A stretch of DNA of 64,000 nucleotides, taken from NCBI RefSeq assembly GCF_032062135.1, contig NC_092860.1, positions 131,347,100-131,411,099 on the forward strand, in the 5' to 3' direction. Source of the DNA: Pyxicephalus adspersus. Its lineage: Eukaryota; Chordata; Amphibia; Anura; Pyxicephalidae. The translations under genes were made by a program, and so were the position numbers. Below, piece by piece: positions 23,266-35,496 of the stretch. The notes under the pieces were generated by a model. It made no database searches. It worked only from the letters and a program-made list of their open reading frames with translations, and was not told the DNA's origin. Every line of letters begins with the position of its first letter. The first letter of the stretch is position 1.

Positions 23266-24551
23266 CATATCACACCTATTTTAGCAGTTTACTTTAGCAT
23301 TACTCTGAAGACTTTGTATCAAAACCCAGTGGAGTAAAGGTACACTTCTGGGCAGAAAACCCCATAAATATTCACAACTAATTTATTTTTTCAGACTAGT
23401 AACAAATTACAATCAGTTTTATTTTCCTATACAGTCTTTTAATTTAATTCCTACATAAATTATTTGCCATTTCTTTAAGCACATGGACGATTTCCTTTTT
23501 ACTATTAAATTGTTTGCCCAGGTGGAGGCCGAACCTTAAATATCATTGCACATTTAATTATTACACAAGACCTCTGAAAATGGCATTATGAAATATTTTA
23601 ATTGAGCTTTAAAGATTTAGTGATATGTTTCCATAAGTTCTCTGGCACTTAACAAATTCTTGATCTATTTTTTTTTTTTTTTGTAAGTGAATAATGATCC
23701 CAGTAAATTCATAATTGAAGAGGGTGTCCTGACCTCATTGATTACGCCATAATGCACTGGAAGTGCCAATATGCATTTAAAAGGAGGTGAGTTTCCTGCA
23801 ATTTATTTCCAGCTATCAGCAGCCTTAAAACTGGAACACAAAATCTCATGAGAATTGTTACGCTTGCTCCTTGTTTAGCTTTAATGGGCCAGGGAAGACC
23901 ACGTCTAGACTTACTAATGCCTTTATGTGTCAACATGTTTTTGTTTTGTATACAATATACAGATCTGTGTTTGTAACAAAAAAGTGCTTCAATTTTTTAG
24001 ACAAGTCAGATCACCCAAAAAAAACATTGTTCAAGACAAGAAGCCCATTATCATTTTTTACTCAGTGCTCTTATTCAGTTGATGTAAAATTTGCATCACA
24101 GTAATTTTAAAAGGGTAACTGGTATAGCATAAAACATTTAGCATATAAAATTGATTTAGCATATACAATTGCTACACAAATCATATTGAAAAATTAACTT
24201 TCCATTGTAATCTAAAGTCACTTTAATCTTCTAAAACCTATCCAAAAATTTACCCCAACATCCTGCAGGCATTCTGTACAATAAAAGTGACTATAATTGA
24301 AATTTTCTACTTGTGTATATAGGTCACTGGTTTTCCAGAAGTCTGCACTAAGATACAAATTTTAGGCATCCCCTGTTTTTGGGTAGAAAAATCTGACATG
24401 GTAGTAATATTTGATATAATGCCCTGCAATAGAATTGTATTTTTTGTTAGAAACTCCTCTAATTTGTTCTAAAGGGATGCTAACACATGGGAAGTGCGCC
24501 AGCTGATTATAAAAAACTAGACTCTAAATTCAGACCATTTTCCAAAGAACA
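23266..24551. other. non-coding sequence with a possible conserved element
   Basis: Around 23,510-23,660 the sequence is free of repeats and has words such as CACATTTAATTATTAC and ATTTTAATTGAGC. Weak candidate regulatory DNA; no gene. Confidence 0.3.
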
Positions 24552-24559
24552 TGTTAAAA

Positions 24560-24942
24560 CAGGCATGTCCAAAGTCCGGCCCGGGAGTCAATTGTGGCCC
24601 GTGTTCAGATTTCCACCGACCCCCAGCCTCTGTCATAAAACCAACAATATGTGGCCCGCCAGCACTGTTGACCACAGACTAAAGTACATGCGTACAAAAA
24701 AGCTATTTTATATTTTACTAGAGTTGATCAACTGCCTTGCAATTATAGGCCCACTACTCGGCATAATCGGCAGGACGGGAGCCCCCATTTGTGCACAGGG
24801 AATCCCTAACGTCACCCTGGTGGGCGTGTGCTGTGCGGGACTCACGCAGACCAGGCCCACACTAACCCTTAATGGTAATGGTTCAAAGAATGTCAGGCTG
24901 AATGGTCGTCCCCCACACATTTTCAACTAAATCTGGCCCCTG
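24560..24942. mobile_element. hAT MITE with exact 8-bp target duplication
   Basis: A 383-bp element beginning CAGGCATGTCCAAAGTCCGG and ending ATCTGGCCCCTG, flanked on both sides by TGTTAAAA (24,552-24,559 and 24,943-24,950). The terminal pattern and 8-bp duplication are diagnostic of hAT. The GC-rich interior has words such as 'ggaatccctaacgtc' that recur in the palindromic relative at 29,531. Overlapping 147- and 72-codon frames on opposite strands show no transposase motif. Confidence 0.9.
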
Positions 24943-24950
24943 TGTTAAAA

Positions 24951-25599
24951 CAAACATATAACTTAAGAACAGAAAGAGGCAGGAATCTGCTGTAATGTTT
25001 TATTTTAACCCTTTTAAAATTTAATTACAGTATATACTAATATTAAAAAAACACATTTTAGGGTATTTTGTTAATATTTGCCGTCATAAGCCAGAGTCGA
25101 ACTATACTTAAAATGTGTAGCAGGAATTATTATTGTTACTACTAATATTTTATTTTTGTACAATATACAATATCAAGTATCATAAAAAAATGCATAGTTC
25201 ACTCCCATTTCAATAAAAACACTCAACAATACAATATTATAAATATGTAGTAATTTCATAGAGTAGATATGATATATGATAACATCCAGTATGTTGATTT
25301 TATAGAACAAGTATAGCAGACATAAGGAACATAAGTGTGTTTCAGTCTTGATGATCTAATTGGCAGTTTATTGTAGAAAAACTTTCATGTAAAGTTAAAA
25401 TGTACATTTAGCATATGATTCCTGATTAGAGGCAGCACAGCACTTCCTTCTATGTAACAGTGTCTATGCAGCTTTCTGGATTGTGTGACACCACCCCTAC
25501 ACTTCATATAAGGTGTCAGTAAAAACATTTTTCCTGAATATTTGCTCAGTGTTGAAATGCCACTTTACAGTAATGATGTTCCCGCTTACATAAGGAAGG
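24951..25599. other. non-coding sequence, nothing recognised
   Basis: AT-rich; no supported feature. Confidence 0.45.
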
Positions 25600-26455
25600 G
25601 TCAGTGGAAAAATGCCAGCTAACATTGGGAACCCTGTTGGGACCAGGTTGCTAATGTACACAGCATACAGCTATCATTGGTTACCATCAGCCAATGGAAA
25701 CTCTGAACCCGTGGGTATAGTACCTGGCCAGAATTTGGGTTTCTAATGTAAATAAAAGTAGTGTTTTTTAGCTGGTGGTGATTAAGGGCTTTAAGAATTC
25801 CTTTTACCAAACTCGTAACAAAAGCAAACAAGTTCCTTATCATTTGAGGGTAAGTGCCCCCTTACATTTCTGTTAGTGGAGAAGTACCCTCTTACATTAA
25901 TGCGAGAGGAGTGGAGAGGTGCCCACTTACATTGGTGTCAGCTGAGATTTACTCGCCTACATTAGTGTTAGCAGAAAAGTGCCCTCTTGTCTTGGTGTTA
26001 CATTGATTTTAGTTGAGTAGTGCCTACGTACAGTAGTGTCAGTAGAGATGTTCTACCTAATACATTCGAGAAGTTCTTTAATAAATAATGTCAGAGTATA
26101 AGTGCCCTTTTATGTGGATAATAGATGAGTAAAAAGTACCCTATTACATGGGTATCAGTGGAAAAGCAGCGCCTTTACACTGGTCTCTGTGCAAAAGTTC
26201 CTCCCTACATTAGTCAGTGGAGAAGTGTCCTCTCATTTTGGTATCAGTGGAGACGTACCCTATTACAATGGTATCAGTGGAGAAGTACCCCCTTACACTG
26301 GTGTTTCTGGAAAAGTTTACTCACTTACTTACATTAGTGTCATTATATTTGCATTTACGATACATGGTATATTACTGAAGAAGTCTTCCCTTACATTGAT
26401 GTGAGTAAAGAATTGCCCTGCTGGTATCAGTGAAGAATTGATGCCAGTGGTGAAG
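25600..26455 (+). repeat. degenerate 30-bp minisatellite
   Basis: Units resemble GTATCAGTGGAGAAGTACCC plus CCTTACATTG. The cleanest neighbours, at about 26,241-26,300, are two exact 30-bp periods. Divergent units extend left to about 25,845, and one isolated unit (gtcagtggaaaaatgccagc) sits at about 25,600-25,630 before a 215-bp interruption. Overlapping short frames (for example reading SGEVPPYTGVSGKV) arise from the repeat. It is not protein coding. Age and copy number need a tandem-repeat program. Confidence 0.8.
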
Positions 26456-28448
26456 TTCCACAGCAAGTAGCTTCCAAACAGACTAAGTTGCTGCCCAACA
26501 CTATACCATGTACTTTACATTCTGCCGTTGTATGCTAGTGGTTGGATTGTGTGAAGGACAAATTAGCAACAGCACTGCTGCTGCCTCAAGGGATAGGGCA
26601 TTGACAGTTAAGGAAGAAAATTTGTACACTTATTGCATTTGTCAGCCTTGACACTGTCAAAGGGTACTGTTGCCATAACCTATCAAGGATGAAGATCTAT
26701 ATAGCAAAATATTTTCAGAATTGAAAGCGCTACGTAAGGCATGCTTGCAAAATAAAAATGTTGTTTGCCACATTGCCGCTAATTTCTTTTGTTTTGGCAC
26801 ACTCCAGCAATTGTCTCCCTACCCATACAACATACTATATGGAAAACCTTTATGACGTGAAATAGGTAAACCCCACTGAAATCTTTGTTACCTACACAGC
26901 AATTAGATAGGGGACCCAAAACCAACAGTGCATTCCTATAGTGTTTACATTTAGGACCTTCTTTAAATTTTGTCCCAGGCTATATGAATAACACTGGGCA
27001 CAGATATTTATTATATTTACCCAAGTTGAATTATAAGGGGCAATGAACTTACTAAGACCAGTTATTCATATAAATGCTCTATTCTCACCCAATTGCTTGT
27101 ATTAATAATGAAAGCAATGTTCAAACTTCAAAAAAATAAAACAATAATAATAACATTATATAGAGTATAAAACACACACATTATAGGCAACAAGTAAATG
27201 ATATCATACCTCTAGTCCCTAAGTGGTTAACATCCGCAGTAATGCAAAGTTAGCAAGCAAAGTTTCCAGACTTTTATACCAACATAATTTTGCTAAACAC
27301 TGCTGCTTATGTGTCTGTTTTATTAATTTTCCAAATTCCCCTTTTTCTTTTATTGCTAAGACCCAGGCTCTGAGTATTTAGCATCAGGAAATCAATATGT
27401 GTTTTAAAATTTGCTCCTGTGCATTTCCTAATTACGCTTTGGGGTATGTATTTGCATAAGCAATCAAATAGACCTTAATTGGTGAGATGCTTGCAGAGAT
27501 GTTAAACAAACGTGTTACAAGGCAGAGAGCTGTCAAACTAGAGCTTATTTCTGAGCCTAAACTTTACTGCACATAGCTAAGCAGAAATTGCAATACATAA
27601 TATCATTATTACTATTACTATCTCCTGCTGCACTGTACAAAATGCAGACATAAAGGGCTATAACAATAACAGCATCCATTCACTCAATTATTGTTTTCAT
27701 TGCTTAAAGGACCAGTATTTTGAAAAATATTGTATTCTGGTAACTGAATATGGTAACCGTATCTGGTATTCATATATACCCTTTATTATTCCTTTTATGT
27801 ATTGTTTTTTCATAATGCTTTTTATTATTATTATCAACCATATCCAGGGTTGTCCTGTTCCTGCTTTATAATACATAAAATAATTGTTTTTAGAGTAGAT
27901 GAAGACTTTTTTGTTGTCCTTTTTTCTTCTTTTATTTATTTATTTTTTAAGATTGAAGTTACTACACGAAAAAATGATTTCTCAATCAAAGTTGCACTGT
28001 CAGCAATAGTGAAGTAAAGTACAATTCACCCATCTACTGGAAAATGGATACATTTAGTTCTTTGTCATATGGCATTGAGTTCTTTGCTTGTCATGCTTAC
28101 TTCTCAGTGTCCTAAGACGGATGCCCAGTTTAGCCTCAGTGCTGGTAGAATTGCAACCTTGGTCTTTCCCACTTCAAACTTATCATCTGTTCAGGAAAGC
28201 ATCGTTTATCTCAAATGTCTGGATTTTTCAAGAGATATAGCAATAAACTTCTCTTTTTATTATCTGAAATATTGCTTATGATTTTGTATATGTCCAGTGT
28301 GATTTCTCGATGAATCAGCTTATCTTATAGTCTTTCTGATTTTGTAACCTGAAACTAGTCCTGTACTCTGTATATAATATCACATTTTAATTTCTAGTTC
28401 TATAAGTAGGTGCTGCTACAATATTAAACTTGGAGGATTATTCCTGTG
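26456..28448. other. non-coding sequence with a strong-looking conserved-element candidate
   Basis: About 27,230-27,590 has a texture typical of vertebrate conserved non-coding elements: little repeat content, even base use, and packed homeobox/Oct/Meis-like words (CTAATTACGC, ATTTGCATAAGCAATC, CCTTAATTGG, GCTGTCAAAC). No open frame of note. A short SINE-tail-like piece may lie near 27,600-27,660. The rest holds nothing I recognise. Confidence 0.35.
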
Positions 28449-28545
28449 CACTGTTCCTCAACCAGGGCTCCGTGAAGCACCAGCGTTTTTCCAGAGGTTA
28501 CTAGGAGTTTAATGAGCAATGAGCATTCTTTGCCTTTCCAAACTT
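28449..28545 (+). mobile_element. fragment of the hAT-like family
   Basis: Reads cactgttcctcaaccagggc, then 'ccagaggttactaggagttt' and 'gagcaatgagcattctttgc', matching the left half of the elements at 11,991 and 36,593. No right end seen. Confidence 0.55.
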
Positions 28546-28853
28546 CGGCTATCTTGATTGGCAAGGTCGAATCCATTTAGTCCCGGGACCCGCAAGTGAA
28601 ACTGGGATGGCTAGGTATCCATGTAACCAAATACTGAACTGGACATGGCAATCAGGCAGGTAAGAATTTGTATTGCAGAAGGGACGTTGCCCGTTCTTTC
28701 TTTAATTAGGAATTAAAAATAATACCCAATATCTTAAAGTGATCCACTTTAAATGACCTTTGCGCATTATTCTTGGTCAGCAGTAGAGGGTGCTGTGTCA
28801 TCATGTAAAGTGTGTAACAAACTTCTGTACCATGTTTTAGATGGCAAGTTTTT
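28546..28853. other. non-coding sequence
   Basis: Possible continuation of the hAT-like fragment for about 80 bp; otherwise nothing recognised. Confidence 0.4.
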
Positions 28854-28875
28854 CACACACACACACACACACACA
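28854..28875. repeat. (CA)11 microsatellite
   Basis: Eleven uninterrupted CA units. Confidence 0.95.
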
Positions 28876-29530
28876 TGAGAACACAGCATCATCTTGTGGT
28901 GTGACCGGAGTATCAACTGTTTTTTTTTCCAATGATTCTTTGAGGGGAAAAATCTTTTTATGCTTGAGTATATACAATGCGTTACTTATCTACTTAATTT
29001 ACTTATCTACAGGCCTGTTTTCTGTTGGTGTCATTTAACTAAATACAGGGAGACAAATTGGGCTGAACCCAGGATTCCATTGCTGTGAAGTCATAATACT
29101 GTTATGTTAGCTATTAGGGTTTTTGATCTGGTCCCTGTGTGACTAATCCCTCATCCAAATTTGGTAAAGGATCAAAGTTTCCTACTAGCCCACCCTCACC
29201 TTACCTTTGCCTCTACCAAGTTTCTTGAGTCCCAGGTTCATGTAGGCTCCATCCAGGATGTTGTCAGAGTTAACACAGGATTGATGATGTCATCTCATTA
29301 GATAGCAGTGTTGGGGCTGATAAATATATATTTGAAAGGCAATAGAAAGAAGAAGAATTTTCACCTACCTTGCACATTCTTATTCATCCTGCACACAAGG
29401 TCTCTGTCCATCCAAAAACACTTTCTCTGTTCTTTTGCTCCAAATGAGTACAAATGAGAAGTGTGTTTTAAGCCGGTAATGCTGAACCAATGTTCGCCAG
29501 TTTGTGCTTAGTCACAAACATTGTAAACCA
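28876..29530. other. non-coding sequence, nothing recognised
   Basis: No supported feature. Confidence 0.45.
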
Positions 29531-29841
29531 GGCATGTCCAAAGTCTGTCTTGTGTTCAGGTTTTTACTGGCCTCCAGCCTCTGTCGTCAAATTAATATTA
29601 TGTGGCCCATGTGTGTACAAGGAATCCCTTACGTTTTTAGTGGGCGTGTGCTGAGCCGGAGCCGCACGGACCACGACCACTCTGAATCCAGGAAAGTTCT
29701 CTGCATGGAGCCCACACTGACACTGGACTCCATGCAGAGAACTTTCTTTGAATCAGAGTGGGCGTGGTCCGTGCAGGTCCCGCCCACACCCACTACAAAC
29801 GTAGGGGATTCCCTGCACACAGCACAGCCCCCCCCCCCCCC
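29531..29841. mobile_element. palindromic hAT-family element cut by a gap
   Basis: Starts CAGGCATGTCCAAAGTC, the same end as the element at 24,560. The interior is a long inverted repeat, with arms at about 29,617-29,710 and 29,728-29,816 that include 'ggaatcccttacg' against 'cgtaggggattcc'. The central hairpin has a 19-bp perfect stem around a 17-bp loop (29,692-29,746). A run of at least 13 C follows and the sequence then stops at a gap. The right terminus is therefore not visible. No coding sequence. Confidence 0.75.
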
Positions 29842-29906
29842 NNNNNNNNNNNNNNNNNNNNNNNNNNNNNNNNNNNNNNNNNNNNNNNNNNNNNNNNNNN
29901 NNNNNN
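29842..29906. other. assembly gap (65 N)
   Basis: Undetermined bases immediately after a poly-C run and a long palindrome, both difficult templates. Confidence 0.99.
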
Positions 29907-32124
29907 TACACCTGCCACATCCCAAAATTAACAAATAGTATAAAAAGAAAAAATGAGAGACTTTGAAGGCATTATGTTTAACTCGGATTATGTTGCCGAG
30001 TAACTAACAGTTGAAAAATTCAACAATACCAGTAACATTTTTTAATAATAATGTTAAAAAGAAGCAATAATACAGCAGGACATGCAAACCACATAGCATG
30101 AATCATCCTCCACGCGTTCCATGCTGTATTATCTCTTGTTTTTAATATTTATATTAAAAAATTTCAATGTACAGGCCACAATGCATATCAATGCTGTTTT
30201 CCTAATACCCTGATCACTTCCTTTGAAGCAATTACCATTTTTCATAAGGGACATTTGCCGCCTCTATAGGAATACATTTGTATGTCACATTCAAATATGG
30301 TAAGAGCTTCTGATGGACAAATTGGCAAAAAAAGCACTGATCACAACAGGAAAAGAGAGAAAATAGTACTAAAAACATATTCTAATATAGTAAGGATGAT
30401 TTTATGCTGCCCATGTTTCCAAAGAGAGATTCTCCTTATTTAGTTTTAACATGGGGTTGATTACGTGGGGTTGATCATACTTTATCAGCCTGGCTAATAA
30501 AAATTGAAGGTCGTTACCCTATGTGCAGGTGATAGATAACAGATGGAGAATAAAGAAAGGAGAATTTTGCTTTATAAAGCAAACAGCATTTAAAATTTGA
30601 CAAAAAAAATATTCTCAATATAGACAAACATCCTAGAGGTCCTAAACATCCTCATCCTATAAAAAAAATGTTTTGGCTGGGTTAAAAGTTAGAAACCCAG
30701 ATGACAGCAAAAAGATGCAAAATCTGCAGCAATTAGGCATTTGTTATCATCCTCTGTTCCATGCTACCTTTCATTTTCATGTGACATGAAATGTTTTTTT
30801 AACTTCTACAAACTTTAATAATTGGCTCTGTGCATCTAGCAGGTGCATTTGATCGCAAACAGCTGCAATATGTAGCTGAAAACTATTTTTGTTTGTTTTT
30901 TATAGCTAAAGGCAATTATAATGTGTTTTATTATTGTTTTACTATTACCATTGGAAGCATGTTTTTTCAGTCATCATGCATATAATAGTAGAAGTATGGT
31001 AAAAGTGGCAAAAGTAGAAGTATGGTAGAAGAAAAAACACATAGCACATGTTGTATATATAAAAAACCATGCAGCAACTAAAACAAAATGCAATAAGAGT
31101 AAGAAGAAATGTTGACATTTTATAGAGCTTTGAAAACAATTTCACCATCCAACTGGCGTACAATATTGCAAATATTCCTTGTGGGTCAATGAAGGATGAA
31201 TGAATGAATAAATGGGATCAATGAAGAAGTGTCCACCACCTTGTACAGGTGGTATGCCTGTCTATAACATGCATCTAAAGTTTAGTCCTCAATGGCCACT
31301 AATGGGAAACTTTATCACACTACTAAAAACATTTAGGCTTTCTTATATTGAAGCATTTACTAATTTGTATTTACAAAGGATATAATCTATGACATTAATA
31401 CAATGTCAAAAATTATATAACTCAAACAAAATATGGTATTTCGCACAGTGTTGTATCATCACTACACCAAAGACTATAAAGAATACGGAGATGGGCTTTG
31501 CCAAAAATTCAGCAACAATTAGAACACTTTAGGCTTGCATTAAACTTTTATTGGTTTCCAAGGGTTATAAAAGCTCCTTTTACCTTTTTGTGCCAAAACC
31601 ACTTTTATACCCATTAGCTAGGATACTGATGTTAAATATTGTAACGAACGAACATGGCATATTGTATCAATTGTCCATTTGATGCATACCTATTTTAACA
31701 CTTGCCCTTTTCCTGTGTATTTACTTGTGTATTTTCAAATTTCCCATTTATGGCCTAGTAATGATTGCCCAGTTGTTGCCCACATGTTACTATTGTCTAT
31801 TTTTTGCTCACTTATTGTAATAAATGCCTGATTGGTGTCAACATATCACAATTGCCTATTTCTTGCTTATGTATTCTCATAATGTCTATTCATTGCCCAG
31901 AGTTTAAAACTGTTAAATGCCTGCATATAATCACAACTGCCTATTTCATGCTCATGTTTTGTCTAGATTTCCCATGCACTTCTACATTTGCCAGTGTATT
32001 GTTTTTACCCATTTATTGACTGCATAGTGTCAAAATTTTTTAATTTTTGAAACAGACCTGCGAATAATATATTATAATAATATTAATAATAAACATAGAT
32101 TTTCTGCAGGCTAATATATGTAAA
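29907..32124. other. non-coding sequence, nothing recognised
   Basis: AT-rich, no supported exon or repeat. Confidence 0.45.
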
Positions 32125-32142
32125 ATATATATATATATATAT
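32125..32142. repeat. short (AT)n run
   Basis: About eight AT units. Confidence 0.9.
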
Positions 32143-34446
32143 TGAAAATGACCCATTTTCTATAATGATACTCATTCAAAATTGTTTGGAGGATATGGAG
32201 ATTTTTACCATGCCTCGTTGACTCCGTTGTCACACAACATACCGTAAACCAGTGTTTGGAAAAAACAGAGATTTTTAGCTATTTCTCCTAAAAGATGAAC
32301 ATCACAGCAGCTACACCTTTGTAATGATTTATTTTAGTATTGAAGGTAGATTTTTCAGTGGTCCATGATAGATCCTCCTTGAAGTCCTTTCCAGCTTAGC
32401 TTTTTTTTTTGCTAAAATCCTAAAGGGTAAAGAGCCGAGAACTGAATGATAAGATTCATACCTCCCTACGGTCTTGCCATTATAACCGCTGCAAGTATAT
32501 AAATAAGAGAAAAGCCTGCTCCGCCAGTACAATAATAAACTTGTTGCAAGAGTGGTTTTATTGTACCCTAAACGTACAAAATCCAGAATGTGCATTGTAT
32601 TGCGGCTATGAGCTGCAGAACGACAATTCCACAGAGTGCCACTTAACACATCAGGATATAGTAATAGCTGTCAAATAAAATTAATTAACTAGATTATATA
32701 TTCCAAAGCACAGCAATGAAACAATAAAAAACACTTTAAATGAATGGTTGGTACAGAAGTATATTTGTTTGAAAAGTAGTTTTTCGATTTTATCACAAGC
32801 TGGCATAATTCTGAGCTGGTAATATTCCTTTGTGCCCGTGTATAACATTTATCTCCGTAGTGTAAATATGTCATTGGCCAGCCTAATACTAGTTAGACAA
32901 AAAACTGCTTAGCGTGCCATTGAAGATTTAATGTGTATCTTTTTTATCCCTCTCCTATACATATTCATAGGTAGAGCAATGGAATTTGTTGCGGCATTTA
33001 ATCTGCAATGAGATTGAAGTATTTTAATCAGCAGGCTCATAAAAGTCTGTAGGAGATCCGTCATTAAAAAAGACAGCTACATTCAGAAAACAGCTGAAGT
33101 TTGTTTGTTCGTACAACAAAGGGGATAGAATACTGTATTTCCACAAGAGATACCATGCAATCAATATTCGATTAAATCTAAATATCTCACACAGCTTGGC
33201 TTGGCATTTTACTACTGGCTGGAGAGATCTGTTAGAAATATTTTAGTGCATGCACTAAAACTTCAGTGTTGGGAGATGATGGTCATGATTCTTACTGTTT
33301 GAGTTACAGTTTGGAAAGTAATCATAAGGGTACTTTGACAGTGTTATAGAGATGTTATAGGATTTTTTTTGTGTCTGGAATTACTAAACCTCACTTAAAG
33401 GGCCACTGAACTTTCCTGCTAGTTTTTAACCTTGCCTGTAAAAAATGGAATATAACTTTAATAAAAATTTATATTGCCCACTTAAACTTTTATACAAGTA
33501 AAATGTGTAAAAAAATAAATCTGTACATGTGTAAAGGACTTGACTTTGGCAAATCCATGCCGGGACTGATCTGAGCATTACTGAGTAGATAGCAACTTGT
33601 GATATATGCTGTGTTATAGCAGCCATTCTTATCCCTGGCTACAAATAGATTTATACTGTATATGAAGTCTCGTGTACCTGTAAGGCAGGGAGAGCAAGAA
33701 GCATAAAGGAAGTAAACCATTACCATGCAAGATATACTTTTTACAAGGGGAAAAAAATAACTCTAGTATATAATTATTATAATATGAAACTGTTAGTTAT
33801 ATATAATAGTCTTTTGATTTAATGATAAAGTAGTGCTTTGACAAGTCAACCAATGATAAGTTAGATAATTCTATTGAAAATCAGCAATCAGTATTTTTTA
33901 AAATGATTTCCTTGCTGGATAATGAAAAGGATATGTTAGGGCAGGAGCTAATAAAATATGTAAAGATAGACTCCATAAAGATAACAACAGCATAAAAAAG
34001 ACCAACTAATGCAGTTATGCATGCTATAACATTATTAAATATATTTTAAATGCAAGTAATAAAAGGATCTCATTTGGACTAAATATAAGCCACTTCTAAC
34101 AACAGCATAAAGCAGCATTTAAGACTGCTAGAAGATTAGGGGGACTGGGGGAACACAAGAAACCAGATGATCCGCTTTTGCTTTTAGTATGAGAGATTGG
34201 AGTACGTCCTCATCAGTGCGTGGTCGTAGGGTACTGGAAAATGGATCTAGCTATAGTTCTATATTGTAGTAGAGAAATGTTAGATGAACAGGCTGGTTGT
34301 GCTGTCTGTGAATTTCCCAGGGTAGGATGAGCAGGTTAAATATATACATAATAAATATATATATACATTTGTATTCTGTATGTAGCTGTTTGTCTAGATT
34401 CCTTTCCCACTGACCTGCCTTTAAATATCACTTTCCTTGATGAATT
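32143..34446. other. non-coding sequence with two conserved-element candidates
   Basis: Two repeat-free stretches stand out: about 32,330-32,690 (ending AGCTGTCAAATAAAATTAAT) and about 32,910-33,120 (GGCATTTAATCTGCAATGAG, then TTTTAATCAGCAGG). Both combine Meis-like and homeobox-like words at higher complexity than their flanks. Long opposed frames are absent. This is inference from texture only. Confidence 0.3.
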
Positions 34447-34836
34447 ATTTATTTGCCAATAAGGAGACTCATAGTATCTGATAATTCCAGCAGTTATTCT
34501 GCAAACCTTATTCATCCATGCAGTTTTTTTAATGCTCCATATAGAATCCAAAATAATCTGCAGGGTGAATAATTCCATCTATTGGACTTGGATAACATGG
34601 AATTTTCCCCCCATCCATTATTTCATAATGTAAGAGTCTACTTCCCCTGAGGAAGCCGTATAGCGAAACGGCTTGCTAATGAGACGACAATTAAACCTGC
34701 CAATTTCATGTGAACGCACCTGCATGTTTAGTTGAATTTTGGTAATATTACTTCTCATATTTATGTGTACTGCTCTGCTGAATACATTATACATAGTTGC
34801 ATAGTTCACTGTTTGCCATTAAAAGCCCCCCCTCCT
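34447..34836 (+). repeat. AAGCCG-hairpin repeat family, copy A
   Basis: Runs from 'tttatttgccaataaggaga' through 'ccagcagttattctgcaaac', 'tgctccatatagaatccaaa' and 'cttcccctgaggaagccgta' to 'catagttcactgtttgcc'. It contains a hairpin AAGCCGT-atagcgaa-ACGGCTT. The core is repeated at 37,428-37,800 and partly at 34,850-35,046. It is an interspersed repeat with no open frame; I cannot name its class. Confidence 0.75.
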
Positions 34837-34849
34837 GATCTTCCGATTC

Positions 34850-35085
34850 TCCATATAGAACTTCGGATTCTCCATATAGAATCCAAAATATATTGTTATC
34901 CAAGTCCAATAAAGGGAAGGTGATTAATTCCATTTATTGAACTTGGATAACATGCAATTTTCTCCAAAAAAATGGGAACAACCATCCATTATTTCATAAT
35001 GTAAGGCTCTACTTCCCCTGAGGAAGCCCTATAGCGAAACGGCTTGGTATTTATTTGCCAATAAGGAGAGTCATAGTATCTAATA
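34850..35085 (+). repeat. AAGCCG-hairpin repeat family, copy B (partial, tandem)
   Basis: Repeats 'tctccatatagaatccaaaa', 'cttggataacatg', 'ccatccattatttcataatg' and 'tgaggaagccctatagcgaa', then the flank 'tatttatttgccaataagga' already seen at 34,445. The shared flank shows that copies A and B arose by local duplication about 600 bp apart, not by two separate insertions. A 22-bp block with 'attctccatatagaa' is also doubled at 34,846-34,880. Confidence 0.75.
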
Positions 35086-35496
35086 TTGGTACAGAAGGGA
35101 GAGCTAAGACATTCAACATAGTTTTACCTGGAGGAGTAAAAATATGATGATAATTCAGAATAAGGTGGAGGAAAGAAACTTTTTCCTTGCATCTTGCATG
35201 TGTTATAACGGTTTACCTGCTTCTGAGCTGCATCTGATTTGCCTGAATACAGGTTTTGCATTCCGATAATAAGAATGTGAAACCCATTTAAAATGAACAA
35301 AAACCCTTTATTATGGGCCCATAATTTCATCAAGGATTTATATCTATTAAAGGTCTTAAAAGAGTTCAAATAAACTCCAGTCTGCCAACTAAATTCTCTG
35401 TATCCCTCCTATAAACACAGTACAATACTGATTTTGTCTGATAATCTAATAGGGATATCAAGTGCTTACCCTAACCTGTAGTCCTTACTGCTGCAG
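35086..35496. other. non-coding sequence before the exon candidate
   Basis: AT-rich. The end holds a CTAAC branch-point match (35,471-35,475) and the polypyrimidine stretch of the candidate acceptor. Confidence 0.4.

Noticed and set aside
24487..24930. 147-codon frame with Cys/Gly/Pro-rich sequence
   Set aside because: It lies almost wholly inside the hAT MITE at 24,560-24,942, which has no transposase motif.
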